NCBI RefSeq assembly: GCF_024437655.1
Contig: NZ_JANBVF010000022.1
Span: 48,869-112,868, forward strand
Length of the DNA: 64,000 bases
Direction of reading: 5' to 3'
From: Chitinolyticbacter albus
Lineage (GTDB): Bacteria; Pseudomonadota; Gammaproteobacteria; Burkholderiales; Chitinibacteraceae
The notes beneath the pieces are model-generated. The model had not been told where the DNA came from and made no database searches. It was given only the letters and a program-made list of their open reading frames with translations. Shown in pieces: positions 48,356-58,116 of this stretch. Both the position numbers and the translations under genes were made by a program. Within the stretch, counting starts at the first letter, position 1, and each line of letters opens with the position of its first letter.

Positions 48356-49762
48356 CTACAGCGTTTCGGCCGCGTAGTCCGCAAGACGCGAGCGCTCGCC
48401 ACGCTGCAGCGTCACGTGGCCGCCGTGGCTCCAGCCCTTGAAGCGGTCGACGACGAAGGTCAGACCCGATGAGCCCTCGGTGAGATAGGGCGTATCGATC
48501 TGGCTGATATTCCCCAGACAGACCACCTTGGTGCCAGGGCCGGCACGGGTGATGAGCGTCTTCATCTGCTTGGGCGTCAGATTCTGCGCCTCGTCGATGA
48601 TGAGGAACTTGTTGAGGAAGGTGCGCCCGCGCATGAAGTTGAGCGATTTGACCTTGATGCGCGAGCGGATCAGGTCGCGCGTGGCGGCGCGGCCCCAGTC
48701 GCCGGCCTCGGCATCACTCTGGTTGAGCACGTCGAGGTTGTCCTCCAGCGCGCCCATCCACGGCTGCATTTTTTCCTCTTCGGTACCGGGCAGGAAGCCG
48801 ATGTCCTCGCCGACCGGCACGGTGACGCGGGTCATGATGATCTCGGTGTAGATCTTCGATTCCAGCGTCTGCGCCAGGCCCGCGGCGAGCGTGAGCAGCG
48901 TCTTGCCGGTACCGGCCTGGCCCAGTAGCGAGACGAAGTCGATATCGGGGTTCATCAACAGGTTGAGCGCGAAATTCTGTTCGCGATTGCGCGCGGTGAT
49001 GCCCCAGATCGCGTTCTTGGTGTGGCTGTAGTCCTTGAGGCTTTCCAGCGTGGCCTGCTTGCCCTCAACCGACAGCACGCGCGATACGAAGTTGTCGGCG
49101 GGCTGGTACAGCAGCTGGTTGGCGTAGAGGTCGACACAGTCCGGCCCCTTGATCTTCCAGTAGCTCTTGCCGCCTTCCTGCCAGCTCTGCAGATCCTTGC
49201 CGTTCTTGTCCCAGAACGAAGGCTCGATCTCGCGCATGCCGGTGTAGAGGAGGTCGGTATCCTCCAGCACCTTGTCGTTGAAGTAATCCTCGGCCGCCAG
49301 ACCCAGGGCGCGAGCCTTGATGCGCATGTTGATGTCTTTGGACACCAGGATCACCTGGCGCTTGGGCTGCATCTGCTGCAGGTGGTGCACCACGCCCAGG
49401 ATCTGGTTGTCGGCCTTGCCCATCGGCAATTGCGACGGCAACACGCTGGTGATGGCCTCGGTCTGCAGGTAGAGCCGGCCACTGGCCTGGCCCTTGCTTG
49501 GCGTTTCCAGCGCCACACCGTCGTGCAGGCTGTGCTCCATGCCGGCGACCAGCTCTTCCATGAACCGGCTCGCCTGGCGGGCGTTGCGTGCCACTTCCGA
49601 CATGCCTTTCTTGTTGTTGTCCAGTTCTTCCAGCGTCATCATCGGCAGGAACAGGTCGTGTTCCTCAAAGCGATAGAGCGACGTGGGATCGTGCATCAGC
49701 ACGTTGGTATCCAGCACGAAGAGCTTGGTATCCTGAGCGCGGCGGGTTTTGCGGGCGGCCAT
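48356..49762 (-). CDS. phoH: PIN-PhoH family RNase/ATPase
   Basis: 468 residues. An N-terminal PIN nuclease domain (KLFVLDTNVLMHDP with the first acidic residue; VILVSKDINMRIKA with later ones) is fused to a PhoH ATPase (Walker A GQAGTGKT; Walker B FLIIDEAQN). This is the PhoH2/YlaK-like arrangement, in which the PhoH helicase feeds RNA to the PIN RNase. ATG 49762 is chosen (AAGGA 9 bp upstream); the frame extends further without similarity. It is downstream of bcp on the same strand, separated by a terminator hairpin. Confidence 0.93.
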   Translation of the reverse strand: MAARKTRRAQDTKLFVLDTNVLMHDPTSLYRFEEHDLFLPMMTLEELDNNKKGMSEVARNARQASRFMEELVAGMEHSLHDGVALETPSKGQASGRLYLQTEAITSVLPSQLPMGKADNQILGVVHHLQQMQPKRQVILVSKDINMRIKARALGLAAEDYFNDKVLEDTDLLYTGMREIEPSFWDKNGKDLQSWQEGGKSYWKIKGPDCVDLYANQLLYQPADNFVSRVLSVEGKQATLESLKDYSHTKNAIWGITARNREQNFALNLLMNPDIDFVSLLGQAGTGKTLLTLAAGLAQTLESKIYTEIIMTRVTVPVGEDIGFLPGTEEEKMQPWMGALEDNLDVLNQSDAEAGDWGRAATRDLIRSRIKVKSLNFMRGRTFLNKFLIIDEAQNLTPKQMKTLITRAGPGTKVVCLGNISQIDTPYLTEGSSGLTFVVDRFKGWSHGGHVTLQRGERSRLADYAAETL

Positions 49763-49797
49763 GATTTCTTCCTTGTTGTGGTGGGCTGGAAACAACA

Positions 49798-49817
49798 AAG
49801 CGGCCGGGCGGCCGCTT
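49798..49817 (-). terminator. Intrinsic terminator of bcp
   Basis: AAGCGGCC-GCCC-GGCCGCTT on the minus strand, followed by TGTTGTTT, four bases after the bcp stop codon. Confidence 0.75.
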
Positions 49818-49821
49818 GTGA

Positions 49822-50280
49822 TCACTTCAGGGTCTGGACGAAGGCGAGTACCTCCTCGATGTGGCCCGGCACCTTCACTCCGCGCCACTCCCTGATGACG
49901 CGGCCGTCGGTGTCGATGACGAAGGTGCTGCGCTCCACCCCGCGCACCTGCTTGCCATACATGTTCTTCAGCTTCATCACGCCGAAGGCCTCGCACAGCG
50001 TCTCTTCCGGATCACTGACGAGCTCGAACGGAAAACACTGCTTGGTCTTGAAGCCCTCGTGGCTACGCACGCTGTCGCGCGAAACGCCATAAATCTTGAC
50101 CCCGGCCGCAGCGAACGCATCGTGGTGGATGCGAAAATCGTTGCCCTCGGTGGTACAGCCGGGGGTATTGTCCTTGGGATAGAAGTAGAGGATGTAGCGC
50201 TGGCCCTGAAGGGCCGAGGTATCGAAGGCGCTGCCGCCAGTCATCGATAGCGTGAGGGCAGGTACTGCTTCTGGGGGCAT
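49822..50280 (-). CDS. bcp: Thioredoxin-dependent thiol peroxidase (Bcp/PrxQ)
   Basis: 152 residues. AhpC/TSA fold with the peroxidatic Cys in YPKDNTPGCTTE. The next Cys of many PrxQ proteins, four or five residues later, is absent; this fits the 1-Cys or distal-Cys forms. It reduces hydroperoxides in the cytoplasm. Divergent from dcd with a 161-bp spacer. Confidence 0.94.
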   Translation of the reverse strand: MPPEAVPALTLSMTGGSAFDTSALQGQRYILYFYPKDNTPGCTTEGNDFRIHHDAFAAAGVKIYGVSRDSVRSHEGFKTKQCFPFELVSDPEETLCEAFGVMKLKNMYGKQVRGVERSTFVIDTDGRVIREWRGVKVPGHIEEVLAFVQTLK

Positions 50281-50441
50281 AAGGTGTTTCCGTGAGATGA
50301 CTCGAATGCACGCCTGCTGATCCCATTTTGGCTGCAGGGCGGGCGCCTCGCAAGACAGGGATCGCCGCTAGAGCGCCGATGCAACAGCAGCGTCAATCTG
50401 CGTACAATACGCGTCAAATTTCGAACATGGTGTGACACCCG

Positions 50442-51017
50442 ATGAGTATCAAGAGCGATCGCTGGATACGCCGCATGGCGCAGGAACACCGCATGATCGA
50501 GCCGTTCGAGCCCGGCCAGGTGCGGTATGTGAATGAGCAAAAGATCGTGTCCTACGGCACGTCGAGCTACGGCTACGACATCCGTTGCGCCGACGAATTC
50601 AAGGTGTTCACCAACCTGAACAGCACCATCGTCGACCCGAAGAACTTCGACGAGAACAGCTTCGTCGACGTGTCGGGCAAGGGCTACTGCATCATCCCGC
50701 CCAATTCCTTCGCGCTGGCGCGCACCGTGGAGTACTTCCGCATTCCGCGCAATGCGCTGACCGTGTGCCTGGGCAAATCGACCTATGCGCGCTGCGGCAT
50801 CATCGTCAACGTGACGCCATTCGAGCCCGAGTGGGAAGGCTACGTGACGCTGGAGTTCTCCAATACCACGCCGCTGCCGGCCAAGATCTACGCCAACGAA
50901 GGCGTGGCGCAGGTGCTGTTCTTCGAGGCGGACGAGGACGACGTGTGCGAGACCAGCTACCGCGATCGCGGCGGCAAATACCAGGGACAGGTCGGCGTCA
51001 CGCTGCCCAAGACCTGA
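50442..51017 (+). CDS. dcd: dCTP deaminase
   Basis: 191 residues, the proteobacterial length. It converts dCTP to dUTP for thymidylate synthesis. Signatures: [12 protein letters not shown] start, SYGYDIRC, and the active-site segment KSTYARCGI with TPFEPEWEG containing the catalytic Glu. A TACAAT hexamer at 50403-50408 is a possible -10 box without a clear -35. It is followed within 11 bp by the AraC-family gene. Confidence 0.97.
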   Translation: MSIKSDRWIRRMAQEHRMIEPFEPGQVRYVNEQKIVSYGTSSYGYDIRCADEFKVFTNLNSTIVDPKNFDENSFVDVSGKGYCIIPPNSFALARTVEYFRIPRNALTVCLGKSTYARCGIIVNVTPFEPEWEGYVTLEFSNTTPLPAKIYANEGVAQVLFFEADEDDVCETSYRDRGGKYQGQVGVTLPKT

Positions 51018-51028
51018 GCGATCGGCGC

Positions 51029-51835
51029 ATGCACGTCCCGGATGCGTCGCGTTATCGCCAGCTGGCCTCACTCGGCATCGAGGTGGCCAGCCTGCGTTTT
51101 GACGGCGTGCCCATCCCCAAGCACACGCACGACGAGTTCGTCATTGCCGCCAATCTCGGTGGCGTCGAGCGGGTGTGGCTCGATGGCAAGCGCTTCGATG
51201 CACGCGCTGGCGACATCACCGTCTACAACCCCGGCGCGCTGCAGGCGAGCGACGGCGGCAGCGAAGCTTGGGGTTGCGCCAGCCTTTACCTCGCGCCGAG
51301 CCGGCTGATGCCGCTGCTGGGCCGATCCGAACACCATGAATTTGCGCGCCCGCTGGTGCGCGATACCGCGCTGGCCACGCAGCTGATCACGGCCATCGGC
51401 GCAGCCTTGGGAGCGGGCACCGCTGCCGACGTCGCCGAAGCAGATGAAGCACTGCTCGGGGCGCTTGATACGCTGTTCTGCGGCCATGCCGAAGCCGTGA
51501 TGACAGCGCCGAACGAGGGCGACACGCTGTTGCTGCGGGCCGAGGCGCAATTGTGCGAGCAGATGATGGCTCCGCCCGATCTCGCGGCCCTGGCCGATCG
51601 CTTGGGCCTGAACGCGGTGCAACTGGTACGCGCCTTCAATCGCCGGCATGGCCTGCCCCCCTTGGCCTGGCTGCGGCAGCAGCGGTTGCGCGTCGCCAAG
51701 CAGGCGCTGCTGCAGGGCGAAGCGATTGCCGACGTGGCCGCCCGTCTCGGCTTTGCCGATCAGGCTCACCTCACTCGCCAGTTCCGCGCCCAGTTCGGGC
51801 TGACCCCGGCCCAGGTTCGTACCTGTCGCCACTGA
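51029..51835 (+). CDS. AraC-family regulator with N-terminal cupin
   Basis: 268 residues. An N-terminal AraC-type cupin (about 15-110: IPKHTHDEFVIAANLGG; GDITVYNPGALQAS) and two helix-turn-helix motifs at the C-terminus (DLAALADRLGLNAVQLVRAF, then AIADVAARLGFADQAHLTRQ). This layout is typical of regulators that sense a small amine or amino acid and control an adjacent LysE-type exporter, which follows 70 bp downstream on the same strand. Start ATG 51029 lies 11 bp after dcd; no strong ribosome site. Confidence 0.9.
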   Translation: MHVPDASRYRQLASLGIEVASLRFDGVPIPKHTHDEFVIAANLGGVERVWLDGKRFDARAGDITVYNPGALQASDGGSEAWGCASLYLAPSRLMPLLGRSEHHEFARPLVRDTALATQLITAIGAALGAGTAADVAEADEALLGALDTLFCGHAEAVMTAPNEGDTLLLRAEAQLCEQMMAPPDLAALADRLGLNAVQLVRAFNRRHGLPPLAWLRQQRLRVAKQALLQGEAIADVAARLGFADQAHLTRQFRAQFGLTPAQVRTCRH

Positions 51836-51905
51836 AATAGCGTTCAAGACCGGCCGTGGCCGCGCCGGCATGCTGGACGCCATCCCCCTTGTTCCGGTCT
51901 AGGCC

Positions 51906-52520
51906 ATGCTGCAACTCTTCGTTTCCGCCTTCGTGCTGGGCGTACTGTTCAATGCCACGCCCGGAGCGGTATTTGCCGAATCGCTGCGGCGTGGCCTGCG
52001 CGGCGGCTATCGCCCGGCGCTGGCCGTGCAGGTGGGCTCGCTGCTGGGCGATTTCCTCTGGGCGATGCTCGCGCTGATCGGCGCGCAGTGGCTGCTCGGC
52101 AATGCCGCCTGGCAGACCCCACTCGCGATTGCGGGGGCCTTGCTCTTGGCCTGGCTGGGTTGGGGTGCGGTGCGCGATGGCCTGGGCGAGCCGCCGGCCA
52201 TGGTCGAAGCCACGACCGATCGCCGCTCGGCCATGCTGGCCGGGGCGGCACTGTCGCTGACCAATCCGTGGAACCTGGTGTATTGGGTGGCGCTGGCCGG
52301 CACCGTGGCTGCACTGGGCCAGGGGCTGCCGCAGCGGGTCGCACAAGGGGTGTTCCTGGCGGGCTTCATGCTGTCGTCGGTGTTGTGGTGTTTCGTTTGC
52401 GCCGGCGCCATCGCGTGGCTGCATCAGCGGATCAAGCGCTGGCTGTGGAGGGCGTTGCACTTCGCCTGTGGTGGCGGGCTGATCGCCAGTGCCGGCCTCG
52501 TGATGCTCAAATTGCGCTGA
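51906..52520 (+). CDS. LysE/RhtB-family exporter
   Basis: 204 residues with about six hydrophobic segments. The N-terminus FVLGVLFNATPGAVFAESLR contains the family's NxxPG(A) motif, and later SLTNPWNLVYWVALAG carries the conserved NP. It exports amino acids or related amines across the inner membrane. Likely controlled by the AraC regulator in front of it. Substrate not predictable. Confidence 0.9.
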   Translation: MLQLFVSAFVLGVLFNATPGAVFAESLRRGLRGGYRPALAVQVGSLLGDFLWAMLALIGAQWLLGNAAWQTPLAIAGALLLAWLGWGAVRDGLGEPPAMVEATTDRRSAMLAGAALSLTNPWNLVYWVALAGTVAALGQGLPQRVAQGVFLAGFMLSSVLWCFVCAGAIAWLHQRIKRWLWRALHFACGGGLIASAGLVMLKLR

Positions 52521-52529
52521 TGCAGCGGC

Positions 52530-52647
52530 TAAGAGCCGTTCATAAACCCAATGAAATGGTGCTGGCAAGGCGCGCGAAACGCTGGCAGTACGAGGCGTAC
52601 GACCAGTGAGCGCAACGCCGCCAGCAGGGTTTTGTTAGCAGCTCTAA
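52530..52647. repeat. MITE-like element with imperfect terminal inverted repeats
   Basis: The ends TAAGAGCCGTTCATAAAC (52530-52547) and GTTTTGTTAGCAGCTCTAA (52629-52647) are imperfect inverted copies of each other around a 118-bp unit with no coding frame of its own. The size and termini suggest a non-autonomous insertion sequence derivative or REP-like element between lysE and the reductase gene. Confidence 0.5.
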
Positions 52648-52719
52648 GGCGCTGACCCGATGTTATCGGTGGGTATTTGGGCATAGGCTCGCAGTTTCCC
52701 TGCCTTATCGGAGCCGCCC

Positions 52720-53763
52720 ATGGCCTACGTCGCCGCCGAATCCCGCTATGCCACCATGCAATACCGTCGCTGCGGCAACAGCGGCCTGCAGCTGCCGCTG
52801 CTGTCGCTCGGGTTGTGGCACAACTTCGGCGACACGGTGCCGATAGCGCGCCAGCGCGCCATGGTGCGTACCGCCTTCGATCTGGGCATCACCCATTTCG
52901 ATCTCGCCAACAACTACGGCCCACCCTTTGGCAGTGCCGAAACCAACTTCGGCCGCCTGCTGCGCGAGGATCTCAAGCCCTATCGCGACGAGTTGATCAT
53001 CTCGACCAAGGCCGGCTGGGACATGTGGCCGGGGCCGTACGGGCAGGGCGGCGGCTCGCGCAAATACGTGCTCGCCAGCCTTAACCAGAGCCTCAAGCGG
53101 CTGGGGCTCGACTACGTCGATATCTTCTACTCGCACCGGTTCGACCCGGATACACCGCTGGAGGAAACCGCCAGCGCGCTCGCCACGACCGTGCAGCAGG
53201 GCAAGGCGCTGTACGTCGGCATTTCGTCGTACTCGGCCGGCAAGACGTGCGAGATGGCGCGCCTGCTTGCCGAGTACAAGGTGCCGCTCCTGATTCACCA
53301 ACCGGCCTACAACATGCTCAACCGCTGGGTCGAGCGCGAGCTGCTGCAAGCGTTGCCGGAACTTGGCGCTGGCTGCATCACCTTCACCGCGCTGGCGCAG
53401 GGCCTGCTTTCGGACAAGTACCTGAATGGCATTCCGGCCAATGCCCGCGTCAACCAGCCCGGCGGTGGCTCGCTGCAGGCCTCGCACCTGTCGGAGGAAA
53501 ACCTCGCCCATGTGCGTGCGCTCAACGCCATTGCGCAGCGGCGCGGCCAGAGCCTCGCGCAAATGGCGCTGGCCTGGGTGCTGCGCCATCCGGCGGTGAC
53601 CACCACGCTGATCGGCGCCAGCAGCCCCGAGCAGATCATCGAGAACGTCGGCGCGCTGGCCACGCTGCAATTCAGTGCCGAGGAGCTCTCCGAGATCGAC
53701 CGTCATGCGGTCGAAGGCGGCATCAATCTGTGGGAAAAGCCGTCGACCGACCAGCCTATCTAG
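52720..53763 (+). CDS. Aldo/keto reductase (L-glyceraldehyde-3-phosphate reductase type)
   Basis: 347 residues, TIM-barrel NADPH-dependent reductase of the YghZ/Kv-beta-like subgroup. Catalytic residues are in place: Asp and Tyr in ITHFDLANNYGPPFGSAE, Lys in IISTKAG, His in IFYSHRFDPDTP. The NADP-binding end reads TTLIGASSPEQIIENVGAL. The YghZ subgroup reduces L-glyceraldehyde 3-phosphate and methylglyoxal. Start ATG 52720; ATG 52753 (MQYRRCG) is possible. Single gene with its own upstream spacer. Confidence 0.9.
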   Translation: MAYVAAESRYATMQYRRCGNSGLQLPLLSLGLWHNFGDTVPIARQRAMVRTAFDLGITHFDLANNYGPPFGSAETNFGRLLREDLKPYRDELIISTKAGWDMWPGPYGQGGGSRKYVLASLNQSLKRLGLDYVDIFYSHRFDPDTPLEETASALATTVQQGKALYVGISSYSAGKTCEMARLLAEYKVPLLIHQPAYNMLNRWVERELLQALPELGAGCITFTALAQGLLSDKYLNGIPANARVNQPGGGSLQASHLSEENLAHVRALNAIAQRRGQSLAQMALAWVLRHPAVTTTLIGASSPEQIIENVGALATLQFSAEELSEIDRHAVEGGINLWEKPSTDQPI

Positions 53764-53776
53764 TCGAGCGCCACGC

Positions 53777-53809
53777 GCCCGCATCGGCTCGGTGCGGGCC
53801 TGCTAGAAT
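53777..53809 (+). promoter_or_regulatory. Hairpin and possible -10 box upstream of cysS
   Basis: GCCCGCA / TGCGGGC (53777-53799) forms a 7-bp stem without a T-run, possibly ending the reductase transcript. TAGAAT at 53804-53809 is 30 bp before cysS and could be its -10 box; no good -35 is visible. Confidence 0.35.
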
Positions 53810-53838
53810 GCCGGCTTTGCCCGTTAAGAAAAGCGACC

Positions 53839-55218
53839 ATGCTGAGCCTCTTCAACACCCTCACACGCGAAAAGGAAGTCTTCCAGCCCATCCATCCGGG
53901 CAAGGTGAACATGTATGTCTGCGGCATGACCGTGTACGACTACTGTCATCTGGGGCATGCGCGCGTGATGGTGGTGTTCGACATGGTGACGCGCTGGCTG
54001 CGCGCCTCCGGCTATGCGGTGAACTACGTGCGCAACATCACCGATATCGATGACAAGATCATCAAGCGCGCGCTGGAGAACGGTGAATCGATCAACCAGC
54101 TCACCCAGCGCTTCATTGATGCGATGAATGAGGATGCCGGCGCGCTCGGCGTGATCCGGCCCGATCACGAGCCGCGCGCCACCGAGCACGTCGCCGACAT
54201 GCACGCGCTGATCGCTCGGCTGGTCGCCAACGGCCTGGCCTACCCGGCGCCCAATGGCGATGTCTACTACGCGGTGCGCAAATTCGACGGCTACGGCAAG
54301 CTTTCGGGCAAGTCGCTGGAAGACCTGCGGGCCGGCGAGCGCGTCGATGTCGACCCGAACAAGCAGGATCCGCTCGATTTCGTGCTGTGGAAGGCCGCCA
54401 AGGCGGATGAACCGCAGGACGCCAAGTGGGCGTCGCCCTGGGGTGAAGGCCGGCCCGGCTGGCACATCGAATGCTCGGCGATGAGTTGCCATCACCTGGG
54501 CGCGCATTTCGATATTCATGGCGGTGGTGCCGACCTGCAGTTCCCGCACCACGAGAACGAGATCGCGCAAAGCGAAGGCGCCAATGGCCAGCGCTACGTG
54601 AACTACTGGATGCACAACGGCTTCATCCGGGTGGATAACGAGAAGATGTCGAAAAGCCTCGGCAACTTCTTCACCATCCGCGAAGTGCTGCAGAAATACG
54701 ATGCCGAAGTGGTGCGCTTCTTCATCCTGCGCGCGCATTACCGCAGCCAGCTTAACTACAGCGATGCGCATCTGGATGACGCCAGAAACGCGCTCACCCG
54801 GCTCTACACCACGCTGAAGACCGTGCCGCCGGCGGATGTGGCGCTCGACTGGTCCTCGCCTTATGCCAGCCGCTTCAAGGCGGCGATGGATGACGATTTT
54901 GGCTCGACCGAAGCGATGGCCGTGCTGTTCGATCTGGCCGCCGAGGCCAATCGGCAGCAATCGGCCGCGCTGGCGGGCGAGCTGAAAGCGCTGGCCGGGG
55001 TGCTGGGTCTGCTGGAACGCGAGCCCAATGCTTTTTTGCAAGGTGGCGCGAGCGAGGGGGATTGGGATGCCGCGCGGATCGAGGCGGCCATCGCCGCACG
55101 CAAGGCCGCGCGCGCCGCGAAGAACTTTGCCGAATCGGACCGGATCCGCGATGAGCTGACCGCAGCAGGCATTGTGCTGGAGGATACCGCACAGGGCACT
55201 GGCTGGCGAAAACTGTAA
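53839..55218 (+). CDS. cysS: Cysteinyl-tRNA synthetase
   Basis: 459 residues, full length. It attaches cysteine to tRNA-Cys. Class-I signatures: HLGHA in [13 protein letters not shown] and KMSKS in [10 protein letters not shown]. The zinc ligands (Cys in [25 protein letters not shown]) are present. The C-terminal DALR helical bundle is intact ([14 protein letters not shown]). Confidence 0.98.
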   Translation: MLSLFNTLTREKEVFQPIHPGKVNMYVCGMTVYDYCHLGHARVMVVFDMVTRWLRASGYAVNYVRNITDIDDKIIKRALENGESINQLTQRFIDAMNEDAGALGVIRPDHEPRATEHVADMHALIARLVANGLAYPAPNGDVYYAVRKFDGYGKLSGKSLEDLRAGERVDVDPNKQDPLDFVLWKAAKADEPQDAKWASPWGEGRPGWHIECSAMSCHHLGAHFDIHGGGADLQFPHHENEIAQSEGANGQRYVNYWMHNGFIRVDNEKMSKSLGNFFTIREVLQKYDAEVVRFFILRAHYRSQLNYSDAHLDDARNALTRLYTTLKTVPPADVALDWSSPYASRFKAAMDDDFGSTEAMAVLFDLAAEANRQQSAALAGELKALAGVLGLLEREPNAFLQGGASEGDWDAARIEAAIAARKAARAAKNFAESDRIRDELTAAGIVLEDTAQGTGWRKL

Positions 55219-55358
55219 GCAAACATCGAGGACTAAGAGTTCCTGCTGATTCCGCTCTTGTCATGCCTGGGAAGCCCGTTTAGCCCACATCCCGCGGGCA
55301 AGATCGGTTTGTCTGTGGCATGCCTGGCATTGGTTGTTTGCTTTCTTTTTTGGTAAGC

Positions 55359-55378
55359 CTGTCATCGCGCCATGACAG
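55359..55378. promoter_or_regulatory. Perfect palindrome upstream of the kinase-HDOD-GAF gene
   Basis: CTGTCAT-CGCGCC-ATGACAG, 7-bp arms, followed by TATGAT (55390-55395), a possible -10 box, and GGAGGT just before the start codon. The position suggests an operator. The remaining 55219-55358 spacer shows only a T-rich patch. Confidence 0.45.
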
Positions 55379-55412
55379 TTTATTGCGACTATGATGCAGC
55401 CATGGAGGTGTC

Positions 55413-57728
55413 ATGTCGGAAAAGTTGCTGAACCGTTTCGAGATCGTCCGCACGCTGGGGCAGGGCGCGCAGGGCAAGGTGCAGCTGGCGCGTGATACCC
55501 AGCTGGGCCGGCTGGTTGCGCTGAAGGCGTTGAAGAAGAGTGGCAGCGAAGCGCTGAACGAGGCGCAACTGGCCAGCCGGCTTCAGCATCCCAATATCGT
55601 GACGCTGTACGACGCATTCGAGGCACAAGGCCAGCGCTGGCTGGTATTCGAGTATGTCGAAGGCGAGACGCTTGCAGCCTTGCTCAAGCGCGACGGGCCC
55701 ATGGCGCCGGGTCGTGCGGTGGCGCTGGCCAGCGGCATGCTCGAAGGGCTGGCGTGCGCGCATGCCGCCGGCGTGATCCATCGTGACGTCAAACCGCACA
55801 ATGTGATTGTCGATGCCAGCGGCCGGCCACGGATCATGGATTTCGGCATTGCCGTCACGACGGGCAGCCGTGGCGATTTCTCAGGCACTGTCAGCTACAT
55901 GGCGCCGGAAACGCTGAAAAAGCTGCCGGCTGACGCGCAGGCCGACCTCTTTGCCGTCGGCATGACGCTGTACCAGATGCTGACTGGCAAAACCGCAGCC
56001 GAGGGCGAATCGGCATTCGCCATCCTGCACCGCATCGCCAACGAGCCCTTCACGCCACCGTCCAAGCTGCGCGAAGGTATCGACGAGAAACTCGATCACC
56101 TGGTGATGGTGGCGCTGTTCAAGGATCCACGCGAGCGCTACGCGGATACCGAGGCCATGCTCGAGGCCTTGCGCAGCTGGCAGGGGGCGCACGGCGGCGC
56201 CGCAAGCGAAGACAGCGGTCGGCAGAGCACGCTGGAATTCCTGCTGCGCCGCATGCGCCATACCGCCGATTTTCCCGCACTGTCGCAGGCGATTTCGGCG
56301 ATCAACAAGATCAGCGATGACGAGGCCGAGCGGCTGCAGGTGCTGTCCGAAGTGATCCTCAAAGATTTCTCGCTGACCAACAAGCTGTTGCGCATCGTCA
56401 ATTCGGCCACCTACAGCCAGTTTGGCGGCACCATCAGCACGGTGTCGCGCGCTATCGTGATCCTGGGCTTCGATGCGATCCGCAACCTGGCGATCACGCT
56501 GCTGCTGTTCGAACACATGCATAACAAGGCGCAGGCCAGCAGCCTGCGCGACAACGTGTTGCGCGCTTTTTTCGCCGGGCTGCTGTGCCGCGGCATCGGC
56601 AAGCGCATCGGCGCGCGCGATGCCGAGGAAGCACTGATCTGCGGCATGTTCCATCACCTGGGCAAGCTCTTGACCGTGTATTACTTCCACGAGGAAAGCG
56701 TGGAGATCGGCAAGCGCATCGAGGCAGGCGCCAGCGAGGCGCAGGCGGTCGCCGCCGTGCTCGGCCTGTCTTACAGCGATTTGGGCATCGGCGTGGCGCA
56801 GCACTGGAGTTTCCCCGAGCGTATCATCAATAGCATGCGGCCCTTGTCGGAGGCCGTGCTGCGTGAGCCTCAACACAATCTGGAGCGCCTGCGCCAGTAC
56901 GCCAATCTCAGCGCCGACGCGCAAAGAATCGTCGGCGCCAGCGCCAAGGAGGGCGCGCGCATCCAGGCCGCGGTGGTCGACCGTTACGGCCGGCCGCTGG
57001 GGCTCAATAGCCGCGATATCAGCGAGCTGCTACAGGAAGCCGCAGACAGCTTTATCAGCTATCTCGGCGCCATCGGCGTCGACCATACCGGCAGCGAGTT
57101 CATGCGCCAGCTACGCCGAGTTGGCCGCGGTGGTGCTGAGGCGGCTGGCGACGATATGCTCGATCGCGCCACGCTGCAGACCGAGCTCGAGAGCGGCCAC
57201 AAGGTTGCGCCGACCGCGGTGCTGTCGGCCGGCGTGCAGGACATCACCAACACGCTGGTCGGCGACTTCAAGCTGAACGATCTGCTGCGCATGATCCTCG
57301 AGACCATGTACCGTGGCATCGGCTTCGAGCGGGTGATCTTTGGCACGCGCGACGCCAAACGCCCCGTCATCCAGGGCCGGTTCGGCTTCGGCAGCAAGAT
57401 CCACGAGTTGATCGATGGTTTCCAGATCGGGGTCGGGCCGGTCAACGATGTGTTCCAGGTGGCGCTCGAACGCAACGCCGACATCCTGATCGAGGATATC
57501 GACGCCGAAAGCATCCACGACCGCATTCCCGACTGGTATCGCAAGCTGGTGCCCGCCAAGACCTTCATCGTGTTCCCGCTCAAGCTCGACAAGCGCGTGA
57601 TCGGCTGTTTCTACGGAGATCGCAATGCCGCCGGCTCGCTCAAGATCGCCAACGACGAGCTCAACCTGCTCAAGACGCTGCGCAACCAGGCGCTGCTGGG
57701 CATCCGCACCAAGCAGGCCGGCGGCTGA
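55413..57728 (+). CDS. Ser/Thr protein kinase fused to HDOD and GAF domains
   Basis: 771 residues. Residues 1-265 are a complete Hanks-type kinase: glycine loop LGQGAQGKVQLA, Lys in VALKAL, HRDVKPHNV and DFGIA. Residues about 275-490 are an HDOD domain (TADFPALSQAISAINKISDD; LRIVNSATYSQFGG), which lacks HD catalytic metals and acts as a signalling scaffold. Residues about 610-765 are a GAF domain (NDLLRMILETMYRGIGFERV). Soluble; no PASTA or membrane span. A strong GGAGGT ribosome site precedes it. It probably couples a small-molecule signal to phosphorylation. The 174-bp gap to mbtH downstream holds nothing recognisable. Confidence 0.92.
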   Translation: MSEKLLNRFEIVRTLGQGAQGKVQLARDTQLGRLVALKALKKSGSEALNEAQLASRLQHPNIVTLYDAFEAQGQRWLVFEYVEGETLAALLKRDGPMAPGRAVALASGMLEGLACAHAAGVIHRDVKPHNVIVDASGRPRIMDFGIAVTTGSRGDFSGTVSYMAPETLKKLPADAQADLFAVGMTLYQMLTGKTAAEGESAFAILHRIANEPFTPPSKLREGIDEKLDHLVMVALFKDPRERYADTEAMLEALRSWQGAHGGAASEDSGRQSTLEFLLRRMRHTADFPALSQAISAINKISDDEAERLQVLSEVILKDFSLTNKLLRIVNSATYSQFGGTISTVSRAIVILGFDAIRNLAITLLLFEHMHNKAQASSLRDNVLRAFFAGLLCRGIGKRIGARDAEEALICGMFHHLGKLLTVYYFHEESVEIGKRIEAGASEAQAVAAVLGLSYSDLGIGVAQHWSFPERIINSMRPLSEAVLREPQHNLERLRQYANLSADAQRIVGASAKEGARIQAAVVDRYGRPLGLNSRDISELLQEAADSFISYLGAIGVDHTGSEFMRQLRRVGRGGAEAAGDDMLDRATLQTELESGHKVAPTAVLSAGVQDITNTLVGDFKLNDLLRMILETMYRGIGFERVIFGTRDAKRPVIQGRFGFGSKIHELIDGFQIGVGPVNDVFQVALERNADILIEDIDAESIHDRIPDWYRKLVPAKTFIVFPLKLDKRVIGCFYGDRNAAGSLKIANDELNLLKTLRNQALLGIRTKQAGG

Positions 57729-57902
57729 AGCGACTGGCGCGCAACTCACCGCAGCGCCAAGGCCCAGCATCACGCACCGGCTCAGCCCTTGGCCGCAACG
57801 CCGGCTACCGTGCTCGAACCCTCGGCGTGCAGCTCCACTCACGGTTTGCCAGCGTGATGGCGCGGGCGACGTAAACATCGTGACGCCGCGCCGATGCGCG
57901 AA

Positions 57903-58094
57903 TCAGCGCACGCTTGCCGGGCGCATGTCTGTCCATACCTCCTTGATAAGGGAGAGGCACTCGTCGCGGCTGCCTTGGGGACCGGCGATTTGCCACCCCG
58001 ACGGGATAGGCTGGTCCGCGAGCCAGATCGAATATTGCAGCTCGTCGTTCATGACCACTTGCCACGTGCGGCTGTCTTGCTCTGCATTACTCAT
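57903..58094 (-). CDS. MbtH-family NRPS accessory protein
   Basis: 63 residues with the MbtH signature: WQVVMNDELQYSIWLADQ, PSGWQIAGPQGSRDECLSLI, VWTDMRPASVR, including the conserved Trp residues. MbtH proteins bind and activate adenylation domains. Last gene of the NRPS operon, 22 bp after the WD40-methyltransferase gene. AGGAA precedes the start. Confidence 0.95.
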   Translation of the reverse strand: MSNAEQDSRTWQVVMNDELQYSIWLADQPIPSGWQIAGPQGSRDECLSLIKEVWTDMRPASVR

Positions 58095-58116
58095 GGGAAT
58101 TCCTCGCTTGATCGAT

